From Phycisphaerae bacterium RAS1 (GTDB lineage Bacteria; Planctomycetota; Phycisphaerae; UBA1845; Fen-1342): 64,000 nucleotides of DNA. The notes beneath the pieces were generated by a model. It was not told the DNA's origin, searched no databases, and saw only the letters and a list, made by a program, of their open reading frames with translations. The DNA lies in the NCBI GenBank assembly GCA_007859745.1, contig SMLU01000001.1, forward strand, positions 2,790,001-2,854,000, written 5' to 3'. Positions 55,107-62,795 of this stretch are shown here, one piece after another; the first letter of the stretch is position 1; the number at the start of each line of letters is the position of its first letter. The position numbers and the translations under genes were made by a program.

Positions 55107-56355
55107 CTGATTTCGGTTGCTCCTTCGCATCAGTTGCGGCCGCACTCTGCCAAAGGCGCGCCCGAACATGATCAGTGACCCGTTTCAGCCGTTCCAAGCT
55201 GATCTCTTCGATGTACAGGCCGCTCATGCCAGGGATGCTGTGTCCCATGATGCGATGAATGGCGTGCTGATCGGCCGCATCGTCCGCCCACGTACGAAAC
55301 GTGTGTCGCAGCGTGTAGAACCCGATTCCGAATCGTTTGAGATGCGACTCGTTGAGCAGCAGGTCGAAACGGTCTGCAAGCCGGTCCACGTAGACGACCT
55401 TCTGTATCTCGTCCGCGTTAATTCGCTGAATCGTCTGGCGCACGAGCGGGAAACCCAGTTCGCTGCGGAACACAAGGGATTTCGCCGCCGGGATCGCCGG
55501 CGTGGGTCGCTTCCCGTCGAGTAATTCACGCAGCGCCGCGACGGTCTCGGGCCAGAGCGGAACCACACGCCGAACCGCAGTCTTGGGACGCTCGAAGTCG
55601 ATTACGGCGCGATTCAAATCGACCGCAGCCGTCGGTAACGCAGAGCAGTCGGTGTTCCCGAAGCCACCATTGATGCCGAGGAGAATCGCAGCTTTGAGAT
55701 CGGCCGACGCGAGGTCCAGCAGCGCGTGAATCTGCTCGGGTGTGAACAACTTCTTGCCGTGTTCCCGCTCGCGTTTGGCTCGACTGCGACGAATATCCGC
55801 CGCCGACGGCTTCGCGAACGACTGGCCGTATCGCGGAAGCTGTTCGAGCAGACCTGACTGCAACCCCCATTTGAACATGCCTTGAATAACGACGATTGTG
55901 CGGGCGATGGCGTGAACGCCGAGTCCCTTGCCGCCGCGTAGCCCGCGCGTGGCGATCAAGCGGCGGTACTGCTGAAAGTCATCCGGCATCATGCTGACCA
56001 CCGACCGCGCCGTACCGACCGAACGTGCAAACTGCTTGACGACGCGGCGACAATCTTCAAACCAACGGCCGCCAATTTGACCAGTCCCGACGCGCTGCAT
56101 CTGGTAGGCAAGGAACTGGTTTCCAAGCTCCTTGATGGTAAACTCGCCATCTGCCGCCGGCGTCGGCTCACGACCTGCGTGCAAATCTTCCGCGAGGCGT
56201 AGATAATTCTGGTGGGCGGCGTTGGGCTCGGCCCAGACGCCGAAGAAGTGAACTTTGCCGAGGATCTTTTTGCACCACTGACCGTTCGGATGAGCGGTCA
56301 GCGGGAACGAGGGAAATGGCTTGTTCGGCTTCTTGCGACGAGAGTGCTTCGCCAT
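55096..56355 (-). CDS. Tyrosine recombinase (element integrase)
   Basis: The 419-residue product is a phage-type site-specific recombinase. The N-terminal arm and core-binding parts lead to a catalytic domain with HTFR (H351, R354), GH at 371-372 and the nucleophile Tyr381 in GLYIEE. The region that normally holds the first Arg (GLRxSE) reads GINGGFGNTDCSALP (228-242) with no Arg at the aligned place, a variant I have the impression is common in planctomycete integrases. The gene reads away from tRNA-Thr, 142 bp from it, with GGTTGTCGTCA repeats in between. A decayed homolog lies at 27638-28030. Confidence 0.9.
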   Translation of the reverse strand: MAKHSRRKKPNKPFPSFPLTAHPNGQWCKKILGKVHFFGVWAEPNAAHQNYLRLAEDLHAGREPTPAADGEFTIKELGNQFLAYQMQRVGTGQIGGRWFEDCRRVVKQFARSVGTARSVVSMMPDDFQQYRRLIATRGLRGGKGLGVHAIARTIVVIQGMFKWGLQSGLLEQLPRYGQSFAKPSAADIRRSRAKREREHGKKLFTPEQIHALLDLASADLKAAILLGINGGFGNTDCSALPTAAVDLNRAVIDFERPKTAVRRVVPLWPETVAALRELLDGKRPTPAIPAAKSLVFRSELGFPLVRQTIQRINADEIQKVVYVDRLADRFDLLLNESHLKRFGIGFYTLRHTFRTWADDAADQHAIHRIMGHSIPGMSGLYIEEISLERLKRVTDHVRARLWQSAAATDAKEQPKSATG

Positions 56356-56444
56356 GACGACAACCTCCGAGCCTGGATTGCGCCCGTTCTATCAATCAGA
56401 AGTGAGCGTAGAGGCCGGTCCGGTTGTCGTCAAGGTTGTCGTCA
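56355..56444. promoter_or_regulatory. GGTTGTCGTCA repeats beside the integrase
   Basis: Three exact copies of GGTTGTCGTCA are present: inverted at 56355-56365 (overlapping the integrase start codon) and two direct ones 12 bp apart at 56422-56432 and 56434-56444. A fourth lies beside the decayed integrase at 27998-28008, and half-sites form the palindrome at 28189-28206. They fit integrase arm-type binding sites and/or an operator of int. Confidence 0.55.
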
Positions 56445-56496
56445 CCCTGGTCGCACCTTTGCGATCGTGTCGTAAGTCGTTTATTTACAGACAGTT

Positions 56497-56569
56497 GCCA
56501 CCGTAGCTCAATTGGCAGAGCAGCGGTTTTGTAAACCGCAGGTTGCGGGTTCGAGTCCCGCCGGTGGCT
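56497..56569 (+). tRNA. trnT(ugu): tRNA-Thr (anticodon TGT); right attachment site
   Basis: The 73-nt cloverleaf has acceptor stem GCCACCG/CGGTGGC (56497-56503 with 56562-56568), a D arm, anticodon stem GCGGT/ACCGC with loop TTTGTAA (anticodon TGT at 56530-56532) and T arm GCGGGTTCGAGTCCCGC. CCA is not encoded. The 5' half, through the anticodon loop (56496-56534), is the direct repeat also found at 28057-28095, so the element restores the tRNA on integration. Confidence 0.95.
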
Positions 56570-56834
56570 GTTGAAACCTCCGTGCAGGACGGCCCTTCCT
56601 TCGCAGCCGCAAGAACGTACGCCAAGCGATCCTGAGCGCGATTTACAATTTGACGAACCCCGCCGGACCTCAAGCGCGGACCGGCAGAGCGCGTCCGCCG
56701 CTGGCGCAACTGGTTGAGCCGGAGATTCCCGACGGCGCCTAGTACAGCTAGACGTACGGCGGCGCGGGCGGCACGCGGACGGGCATGCCGACGCAAAGGC
56801 CGTCGGCATGGCGCCCGCTGTTCAACTTACGCGC
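56570..56834. other. Intergenic, no gene seen
   Basis: Between the tRNA and the PEP-CTERM gene there is no supported frame. GC-rich sequence with an inverted GCCGTCGGCATG element near 56785-56815 could help end the minus-strand transcript. Confidence 0.4.
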
Positions 56835-57392
56835 TCACTTGCGTCGCAACACCGCTGTCCCTACCGCCAGAAGCAGCGCCAGCGAGGCGGGCTCGGGCAC
56901 CACGTTGACCAGCAGGTCGTCAAACGCGCCCTCCAGGCCGCTCAGGCGGATCTCGGTGATCTGCGCAAACGGCAGGCTGCTCGTGTCCACGCGCACGAAC
57001 GGCCCGGACGGGGCCGACGCCAGGAGCAGCTCAAGCGGGTTGCCGCCGGCGTCGAGGCCAAACAGGTGAAAGTGCGCCGCCGCGCCGTAGCCTTTGAACC
57101 ACACCTCGGCGTAATCGACGCGCTCGCCGGCCGCCAGATTGAATGTGACGTGGTCGGTTCCTACCAGGAACAGTGCATGGGTGGGCGAGACGAACTCGAA
57201 GTCGGGAAATCCAGACGTCGGCCCGATGCCGTTGAACTCGTGCGGACCGACCAGGTGCGAGAAGAACAGGTTATTGAAGCCGCCCGACGGCGGGGCCTCG
57301 AAGTCGCCCCGCTGGGTTGATGCCCCCGCAACCGACGCCGCAACCACTAACCAGAGAAGTCCCAGCCCCCAGCTCCGCTTCACCTGCTGCAT
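56835..57392 (-). CDS. PEP-CTERM exported protein
   Basis: The 185-residue product has a signal peptide (GLGLLWLVVAASVAGA), a beta-rich domain of about 130 residues, and the C-terminal sorting signal VPEPASLALLLAVGTAVLRRK (PEP motif, hydrophobic helix, basic end). PEP-CTERM proteins are processed by an exosortase and linked to exopolysaccharide or the cell surface. The gene stands alone. It is divergent from the rRNA methyltransferase gene, with 243 bp between. Confidence 0.85.
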   Translation of the reverse strand: MQQVKRSWGLGLLWLVVAASVAGASTQRGDFEAPPSGGFNNLFFSHLVGPHEFNGIGPTSGFPDFEFVSPTHALFLVGTDHVTFNLAAGERVDYAEVWFKGYGAAAHFHLFGLDAGGNPLELLLASAPSGPFVRVDTSSLPFAQITEIRLSGLEGAFDDLLVNVVPEPASLALLLAVGTAVLRRK

Positions 57393-57635
57393 GAATTGCT
57401 CCGTTCACCAAGACCGGAGCCCGGCTCATCACGCGGCGGCGCTACTCGCGCCGCCACTTCTCTTAGCGACGATTCTGGTGCAATTCCAAGTAGAAAATCT
57501 CCTATCGTCCGCCGATCCGGTGATTCGCCTCCTGACGCACGAGGGAGGATCGCACTCGGCGGCATTACGGCTCCGGGGAGCGCCGGGATTCCGCGGCGGC
57601 GGCGGCGCGCGGTGGGCTCGTGTAATATCGCCGTT

Positions 57636-59048
57636 ATGACAAGGACGACCCAACGCAAAGCCGCGCTCGAGATCCGAACCTCCCGCGACGCCGCCCTGGC
57701 TGCAGCCCACACCGCTTTTTCAGGCGAGGGCTACGCCGCCGGCGTGATCGGCGAGATGCGCCGCGCCGGCGGGCTTTCGGCCCGCGATCTGGACTTTTCG
57801 CAGGAACTGGCTCTCGGCGCGGTGCGGCGGGCGCTGACGCTGCGGCACATCGTTCGCACGCTGGCGCCCTATGACGAAAAACGCACCGCGCCAATCGTCC
57901 AGTCGGCGCTGCTGATCGGGGCGTACCAGCTCGTCTGCATGGGCGGCGTTCCCGATTTCGCCGCCGTCAACGAGACCGTCGCCACGGTGCGCCGCTTCGT
58001 CAACGACCGGGCGGCGTCGATGATCAACGCAGTGTTGCGGCGCGTGGCCGGAGGCGTCGTCGAACGCGGCGTGGCGTGGACGGGCGATGATACGGCCCTC
58101 GTGCGGACCGGCTGGAGCACCGCGACCCGGTTCAATTCGCCGGTTCTGCCGGAAACGTCCAGCCGCGCCGAGCACCTGTCCGCCGCAACCGGCCAGCGGA
58201 CCGCCTATTTTCAACAGTTGGCTCAGACCTACGGCGATGAGCCGGCCGCGGCGATCTCCTGGGCCTCGCAGGCCGCGCCGGCGATGTTCCTGCATCCGAA
58301 CCGGCTGAAATTCACGCCCGACGAGTTCGCCGCCGCCGTCCGCAGCGAGTACGGCGACGCGGCGGACATGCGGGACGGGTGCGCGGCGCTGGCGCCCGGG
58401 GCGGGCGTTGCGGCGAGCGGACATCTGCGCGAGGGGCAGGTGTTCGTACAGGATGCCTCGGCCGCGGCCGCAGCTCGCGCCGCGCAGGCCGCGCCCGGGC
58501 AGCGCGTCCTGGATTTGTGCGCCGCGCCGGGCGGAAAGACCTGCGCGATGGCGCTCGACATGGAGAATCGCGGCGAGATCGTCGCCTGTGACGTTTCGGC
58601 GGACCGCATCGCGCGAGTTCGTCAGAACGCCGAGCGGCTCGGGCTGACCTGCGTGCAGACTGTGGTGCTGGACGCGGCGACCGCGGACCTGACGGGGCGG
58701 CTGGGGGCGTTCGACGTGGTGCTCGTGGATGCGCCGTGCTCAAACTCGGGCGTCATCGCCCGCCGGCCGGAGGCGCGTTTTCGGCTGGATGCCAGGAATA
58801 TGCAGATGCTGGTGAATCTGCAGGCGCGGCTGCTGCAACAGGCGGCGGGGTGCGTCAAGCCGGGCGGCAGCGTGGTCTACAGCACGTGCAGTATTGAGTC
58901 GGTCGAGAATCGACAATTGGTCGAGGCGTTCCTCGCTACGGGAGTGCCGCTGACCATCGAGGCGGACGAGCTGACGCTTCCGGCGTGGGGGCCGCGCCCC
59001 GGCGACTGGCGCGACGGCGGCTACTGGACCCGGCTGCGGCGGCAATAG
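57636..59048 (+). CDS. RsmB-type rRNA (cytosine-C5) methyltransferase
   Basis: The 470-residue product has an N-terminal NusB-like RNA-binding helical domain (about residues 10-150) and a SAM-dependent RNA methyltransferase domain with LDLCAAPGGKT near 290-300. The two catalytic Cys are at DAPC (Cys368) and STCS (Cys418). This domain order is that of RsmB (16S rRNA m5C967). The end is slightly short and may lack part of the usual tail. The frame is open from 57396, but the upstream 80 codons are Arg/Ser/Gly-rich non-coding sequence, so the ATG at 57636 is used. Confidence 0.88.
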   Translation: MTRTTQRKAALEIRTSRDAALAAAHTAFSGEGYAAGVIGEMRRAGGLSARDLDFSQELALGAVRRALTLRHIVRTLAPYDEKRTAPIVQSALLIGAYQLVCMGGVPDFAAVNETVATVRRFVNDRAASMINAVLRRVAGGVVERGVAWTGDDTALVRTGWSTATRFNSPVLPETSSRAEHLSAATGQRTAYFQQLAQTYGDEPAAAISWASQAAPAMFLHPNRLKFTPDEFAAAVRSEYGDAADMRDGCAALAPGAGVAASGHLREGQVFVQDASAAAAARAAQAAPGQRVLDLCAAPGGKTCAMALDMENRGEIVACDVSADRIARVRQNAERLGLTCVQTVVLDAATADLTGRLGAFDVVLVDAPCSNSGVIARRPEARFRLDARNMQMLVNLQARLLQQAAGCVKPGGSVVYSTCSIESVENRQLVEAFLATGVPLTIEADELTLPAWGPRPGDWRDGGYWTRLRRQ

Positions 59049-59081
59049 CGAGAAGTGATCCCGCAGCCGCCGTTCTGATCC

Positions 59082-59182
59082 GAGCCGCGCGCGTAAGCAA
59101 GCGGTTCTTGCAGCGTCCGCTCCTTTGCGGTCCTCACGCTCCGTCACGGTCGTCCGCTCCCTCACGGTCGCGGCTCGGAAAG
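59082..59182. repeat. GAGCCGCGCGCGTAAGC / CTCACGGTCGCGGCTC repeat
   Basis: A GAGCCGCGCGCGTAAGCAAG unit at about 59082 and inverted CCGCTCCCTCACGGTCGCGG at about 59155-59175 flank a short spacer with partial repeats of TCACGGTCGTCCGCTCC. The family matches 14930-14956 and 24050-24145. It lies between two converging genes and could act as a bidirectional terminator. Confidence 0.65.
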
Positions 59183-59202
59183 AGCTCTGCGTTAGCCTCT
59201 AC

Positions 59203-60096
59203 TCACGACTCGCGTTTTCTGGCGCCAATATCGAGACTGGTAACGTACTCCCCGAGCTTCGCCCCCGCCGGCAGATGCTCGGCGATCTTGCGATACAGCG
59301 GATCCTGCAATTCACTCAGCGACTCGACGTAAATCGCCTTCGGCGTCAGGCGGATGTCGCTCAAACCGGCGGATTCCATCATCCGCCGCGTTTCCTCCAC
59401 CAGCACCGCGCCCGCCACGCAGCCGACCAGCGCCTCGACCATCTGCCGCACCGCCTGCGGCAGCGGCCGCAGCAGCGCCAGGTCCGAGACCGCGGCGCGT
59501 CCGCCGGGGCGCAGGACGCGCGCGATTTCGCGCCAGACCTGCGGCTTGTCAGGCGAGAGATTCAGGACGCAGTTCGAGATGACAACGTCGACGCTCGCGT
59601 CGGCCACCGGCAGGTGCTCGATCTCGCCCAGGCGAAACTCGACGTTGTCCAGTCCCGTCCGCTCGCGATAGGCGGCGGCGTTTTTTCTCGCGCGGCCGAT
59701 CATCTGCGGCGTCATGTCCACACCGATCACGCGGCCGGCCGGGCCGACTTTCGGCCCGGCGATGAAGCAGTCGAAACCGCCGCCGCTGCCGAGGTCGAGC
59801 ACGACCTCGCCCAGGCGGAGCGACGCCAGCGCCGTCGGGTTTCCGCATGACAGGCCCAGGTTCGCCCCATCGGGCAGCGCCGCGAGGTCGCTTGGGTCAT
59901 AGCCGATGCGCTCCGCCAGCCCGGTCGCGCCGGCCGGCGACGGAGCACAACATCCGCCGCCGTCGCAGCAACCGGTTGATCGCGGCGACGCGTCACTGTC
60001 TGCTTCCGGCGACCAAGCGCCGGCTTCGGCGATCCGGGCGTATCCCTCGCGCACCTTCTCGCGCACGGCGTCCCGCGCGATGTCATCTGGTTGCAT
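59203..60096 (-). CDS. arsM: Arsenite S-adenosylmethionine methyltransferase ArsM
   Basis: ArsM methylates As(III) to volatile or less retained species. The 297-residue product has a SAM-binding motif DLGSGGGFDC (101-110) and the Cys set expected for As(III) binding: Cys84 in GLSCGNP, Cys176 in SNCVLNL and Cys226 in VGCVAG. An extra Cys-rich stretch (TGCCDGGGCC, residues 41-50) precedes it. The ATG at 60096 starts a typical MQPDDIARDAVREKVREGYA head; the longer frame to 60225 is not family-like. It lies outside the tRNA-bounded element, although its role is related. Confidence 0.92.
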   Translation of the reverse strand: MQPDDIARDAVREKVREGYARIAEAGAWSPEADSDASPRSTGCCDGGGCCAPSPAGATGLAERIGYDPSDLAALPDGANLGLSCGNPTALASLRLGEVVLDLGSGGGFDCFIAGPKVGPAGRVIGVDMTPQMIGRARKNAAAYRERTGLDNVEFRLGEIEHLPVADASVDVVISNCVLNLSPDKPQVWREIARVLRPGGRAAVSDLALLRPLPQAVRQMVEALVGCVAGAVLVEETRRMMESAGLSDIRLTPKAIYVESLSELQDPLYRKIAEHLPAGAKLGEYVTSLDIGARKRES

Positions 60097-60311
60097 TAGA
60101 ACTCCTATCAGGGCCCCGCACGGAAGTGCGAGGCATGCTCGCCAGCCACTTCGGTGGCGGGTTCGGCCAGGCGCTTTTCGACGAGTCCTCTCCACCGATC
60201 CTAGCGCGCGGCAAGCGTCGAGCATAGGAGCTGCTCAACCTGGGAAGTGGGCGAGTAGTGGGCGGGCAGTGAGGCACTCTCGGGGACCGGACCGTCCCCA
60301 AGGATGAACAC

Positions 60312-60347
60312 GCAGGGCGGGTCGCGGAGTATCGCGACCCGCCCTGC
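60312..60347. terminator. Strong hairpin between arsM and the beta-helix gene
   Basis: A perfect 15-bp inverted repeat (GCAGGGCGGGTCGCG with its complement, loop GAGTAT) lies 37 bp beyond the stop of the minus-strand lipoprotein gene. No T tract follows on either strand, so an intrinsic terminator of the classical kind is not assured. Confidence 0.5.
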
Positions 60348-60383
60348 ATCACTGCCGTGCGTGACTCGACGAACGTCGGGGCA

Positions 60384-62546
60384 TCAGGGCCGGGGATTCT
60401 GATCGCCGAGCGTGTTGTTGTCGAAGGCGACGGCGTTTGTTGTCAGGACCGCGTCGCGATCCAGCCAGATGCCATATCCATCACTCTCGCGGATCCTGCT
60501 CGACCGGATGGTCAGGCGACCGTTGCCGGCCGACGGGCTCGTCACCAGCACGTTCGCGGACCCGAGGCTGGAGCCCCAGCTCGCCGTTCGGCTGCCGCCG
60601 TACTCGATCGTAACCTGCTCGAGCAGATTTGCGGCGGATGGCGAATCGTCGAAAAGCACGCCCTTCCAGTACCCGCGCCGCGTCTGCGCACCGGTCATGA
60701 CGATGCGACCGCCGGCGTTGCCGACGGCCCTGAGCGTGCCGGACGACATCACGCGCAAGCCAGTGTTCTCCTCGAAGACCAGGCGCGCGCCGGCCGCAAT
60801 CGTCAGCGCCGCTGACACCCTGACGTCCTCCATGATGCGGTAGGGCACGTTGAGCGCGGGCCAGGTCTGGCCGGTCGATACGGATCGGTCCCACGCGCAC
60901 GTGACAACCACGTGTCCCTGACCGTTTCCGGAGAAGTTCGACGACGGGCCCAGCGAGCCGACGGCGTCGGCGTCAACGCGGCCGGCGGCGCCGGCGTTGG
61001 CCGAAATCGTGTTGCCGACGAAATCGCCGACCATCACATCCTCGTCGAACCAGAAGCCGTAGCCGGCGTTTTCGCGCAGCGTGCAATGACTTACCGCCAG
61101 TCGGGCGTGCCGCCCGTTGCGCGTCTCCACGATCAGGCCGGCCGTGTCGTCGGTTGAGTAATCCACCGGCTCGGCCCCGGCGTATTCAATCGTGACATAC
61201 TCCAGTTTGTTGTCGATCGAACTCGAATTCCGGAAAAACACGCCGTCCCAGTACCCGCGATAGGGCTGAACGCCGGTCAGGAGGATCGGCCGATCGCCGC
61301 GCCCGACGGCGGTCAGGGAACCGGACTCGTGCACGAACAGCCCGACGTTTTCTTCGAACTTCAGCGTGGCGCCCGCGGCGAGGGTCAGATTCGCGCTGAC
61401 CAGCACGTCTTCAACCGCGCGGTACGGGACGTTGATCGCTGGCCAGATCTGGTCGGTCGCGACATAGTGGTTCCACGCCGACGCGACGTGTACGGCATCG
61501 TCGTCGTTTCCCGCGTAGGTCGACGAGTCGCTGAGAAATCCGATCAGCGCAGCGTACGCCTTGCCGGCCCCGGCCTGGTTCGCCGTGATGGTGTTGGCCT
61601 GGAACGAGTGGATCGTGGTCTCCTCGTCAAACCAGAAACCGAAACCCTCGTTTTGCCGCAGCGTGCAGTGGTTCAGCACCAGTTGGACGTGTCCGCCGTT
61701 GGACGTGTCCGTGACAAGACCGGCGTGATCGTCGTGCTGCGAGTCAACCACGGCGGCGCCAGCGTGCTCAAGCGTCACAAATTCCAGGCGATTGTCGACG
61801 GAATCCGAATTGGCGAAGTACACGCCGTCCCAGTATCCGCGCACCGCTTGTTTGCCGGTCATGAGGATCGGAGCATCCTTCGTCCCAACCGCCCGCAGCC
61901 GTCCGGTGCTCGCGATGGTGAGCCGCGTATTTTCGCCAAAGCGCAGCGTCGCGCCCGGCTGTATCGTCAGCAACGCGCCGTTCGTGACGCGAAGATCGCT
62001 CGTCACGTCGTAACAGCCAGCGGCCAGCTCCGTGTCCACTCGAATGTCGCCACCTAGCACGTCGCACGCCGGAGGCGGAGGCGGGGGCGGCGGCGGCGGG
62101 GGAGGAGGAGGGGGCGGAGGAAGCGGGGCCAACGACGCGGTCGCACACTCCGCGCGACATGGCGCCGATTCCTGCCCTTCGGCGTCCACGGCGGTGATCG
62201 CGTAACAGTATCGCCGCCCACCGGTCGCGCTTTCGTCAATCCACTCGCCGATTTCCACCCCCTCGACGAAGCGCCCGTCGCGGTACACCCGGTAGGCGTT
62301 CCGGCCGGAAACGGCCCACGTCAGCCGGATACTCGAGTCGGCGCGGGCCTGCGCGGCCAAACGGGTCGGCGTCTCTGGCTTGGACACGTTCTCAACGTCG
62401 TCTTCGGGTTGCTCCTCGACCGGCGGCGTCGGGCCGGTTTCCGGCGAAGGCGGCTCCCCGTCCATGTCCGGACAGCCGCCCGCGAGAAGAAGTGCGACCA
62501 CCAGCCACCCGGCCCCGCCAACCTTCACTCGAGACAGACGATTCAT
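60384..62546 (-). CDS. Exported lipoprotein with FN3-like domain, poly-Pro linker and triple beta-helix repeat
   Basis: The 720-residue product has a lipoprotein leader (ALLLAGGC, Cys at 25) and an acidic Pro/Glu stretch. A fibronectin-III-like domain follows (residues about 55-140; RLTWAVSGRNAYRVYRDG), then an uninterrupted proline run of about 17 residues. Three tandem repeats of about 170 residues each follow. Each unit contains DVxVxxxLTIxxGAxLxFxENTxLxV and RGYWxGVxFxNS, and the first two contain HCTLRxNxGFGFWFDE, typical of right-handed parallel beta-helices of surface proteins. A surface-exposed structural or carbohydrate-binding role is inferred. The start is the ATG at 62546; upstream in-frame codons lack a leader. 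Confidence 0.8.
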   Translation of the reverse strand: MNRLSRVKVGGAGWLVVALLLAGGCPDMDGEPPSPETGPTPPVEEQPEDDVENVSKPETPTRLAAQARADSSIRLTWAVSGRNAYRVYRDGRFVEGVEIGEWIDESATGGRRYCYAITAVDAEGQESAPCRAECATASLAPLPPPPPPPPPPPPPPPPPACDVLGGDIRVDTELAAGCYDVTSDLRVTNGALLTIQPGATLRFGENTRLTIASTGRLRAVGTKDAPILMTGKQAVRGYWDGVYFANSDSVDNRLEFVTLEHAGAAVVDSQHDDHAGLVTDTSNGGHVQLVLNHCTLRQNEGFGFWFDEETTIHSFQANTITANQAGAGKAYAALIGFLSDSSTYAGNDDDAVHVASAWNHYVATDQIWPAINVPYRAVEDVLVSANLTLAAGATLKFEENVGLFVHESGSLTAVGRGDRPILLTGVQPYRGYWDGVFFRNSSSIDNKLEYVTIEYAGAEPVDYSTDDTAGLIVETRNGRHARLAVSHCTLRENAGYGFWFDEDVMVGDFVGNTISANAGAAGRVDADAVGSLGPSSNFSGNGQGHVVVTCAWDRSVSTGQTWPALNVPYRIMEDVRVSAALTIAAGARLVFEENTGLRVMSSGTLRAVGNAGGRIVMTGAQTRRGYWKGVLFDDSPSAANLLEQVTIEYGGSRTASWGSSLGSANVLVTSPSAGNGRLTIRSSRIRESDGYGIWLDRDAVLTTNAVAFDNNTLGDQNPRP

Positions 62547-62795
62547 GTCCTGCTCCTGTGCCGTGCCTTGCAACCGGCCCGCGTGCCCACACGGCAAGCG
62601 GCCGACATTGCAAGGACGACAACGGAGCGTCGTCGTCACGCGTGCGGAGCAGCAGATGGCGCCGTGGACCTCCCCCCACCAGCGGCGCAGACGAAAGAAC
62701 AAGTGGATTTATCGAGCGCCGACGCGGCACGGTACGATGTCGGGGCTACCCTTGTTGGGCAGCATTCGACATTCGATATTCGCCCTTCGACAATC

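Larger units (their letters stand above)
28096..56534. mobile_element. 28.4-kb integrative heavy-metal-resistance element
   Basis: The element is bounded by a 39-bp direct repeat of the tRNA-Thr(UGU) 5' half. Its right end carries xis-like and int genes in the order XRE, ImmA, excisionase-like, integrase, tRNA. The integrase reads away from the tRNA, as in elements that use the anticodon-arm sublocation of a tRNA gene. Cargo: three HME-RND pumps, a P1B ATPase, a PII-like protein and small metal-binding proteins. No relaxase, type IV secretion or replication gene was recognised, so it appears mobilizable at best, or partly decayed (50.8-53.3 kb looks eroded). The end points assume recombination within the repeat. 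Confidence 0.85.

Noticed and set aside
28096-56534. The element as a conjugative plasmid or complete ICE
   Set aside because: No relaxase, coupling protein, type IV secretion, replication or partition gene was recognised; only integrative and regulatory genes are supported.
59203-60096. arsM as part of the metal-resistance element
   Set aside because: It lies outside the tRNA-bounded direct repeat, among ordinary chromosomal genes, with no arsR or arsenite pump beside it.
62082-62132. GGC/GGA-rich tract as a regulatory G-quadruplex or microsatellite
   Set aside because: It is the coding complement of the poly-Pro linker in the minus-strand lipoprotein gene, which explains the pattern.
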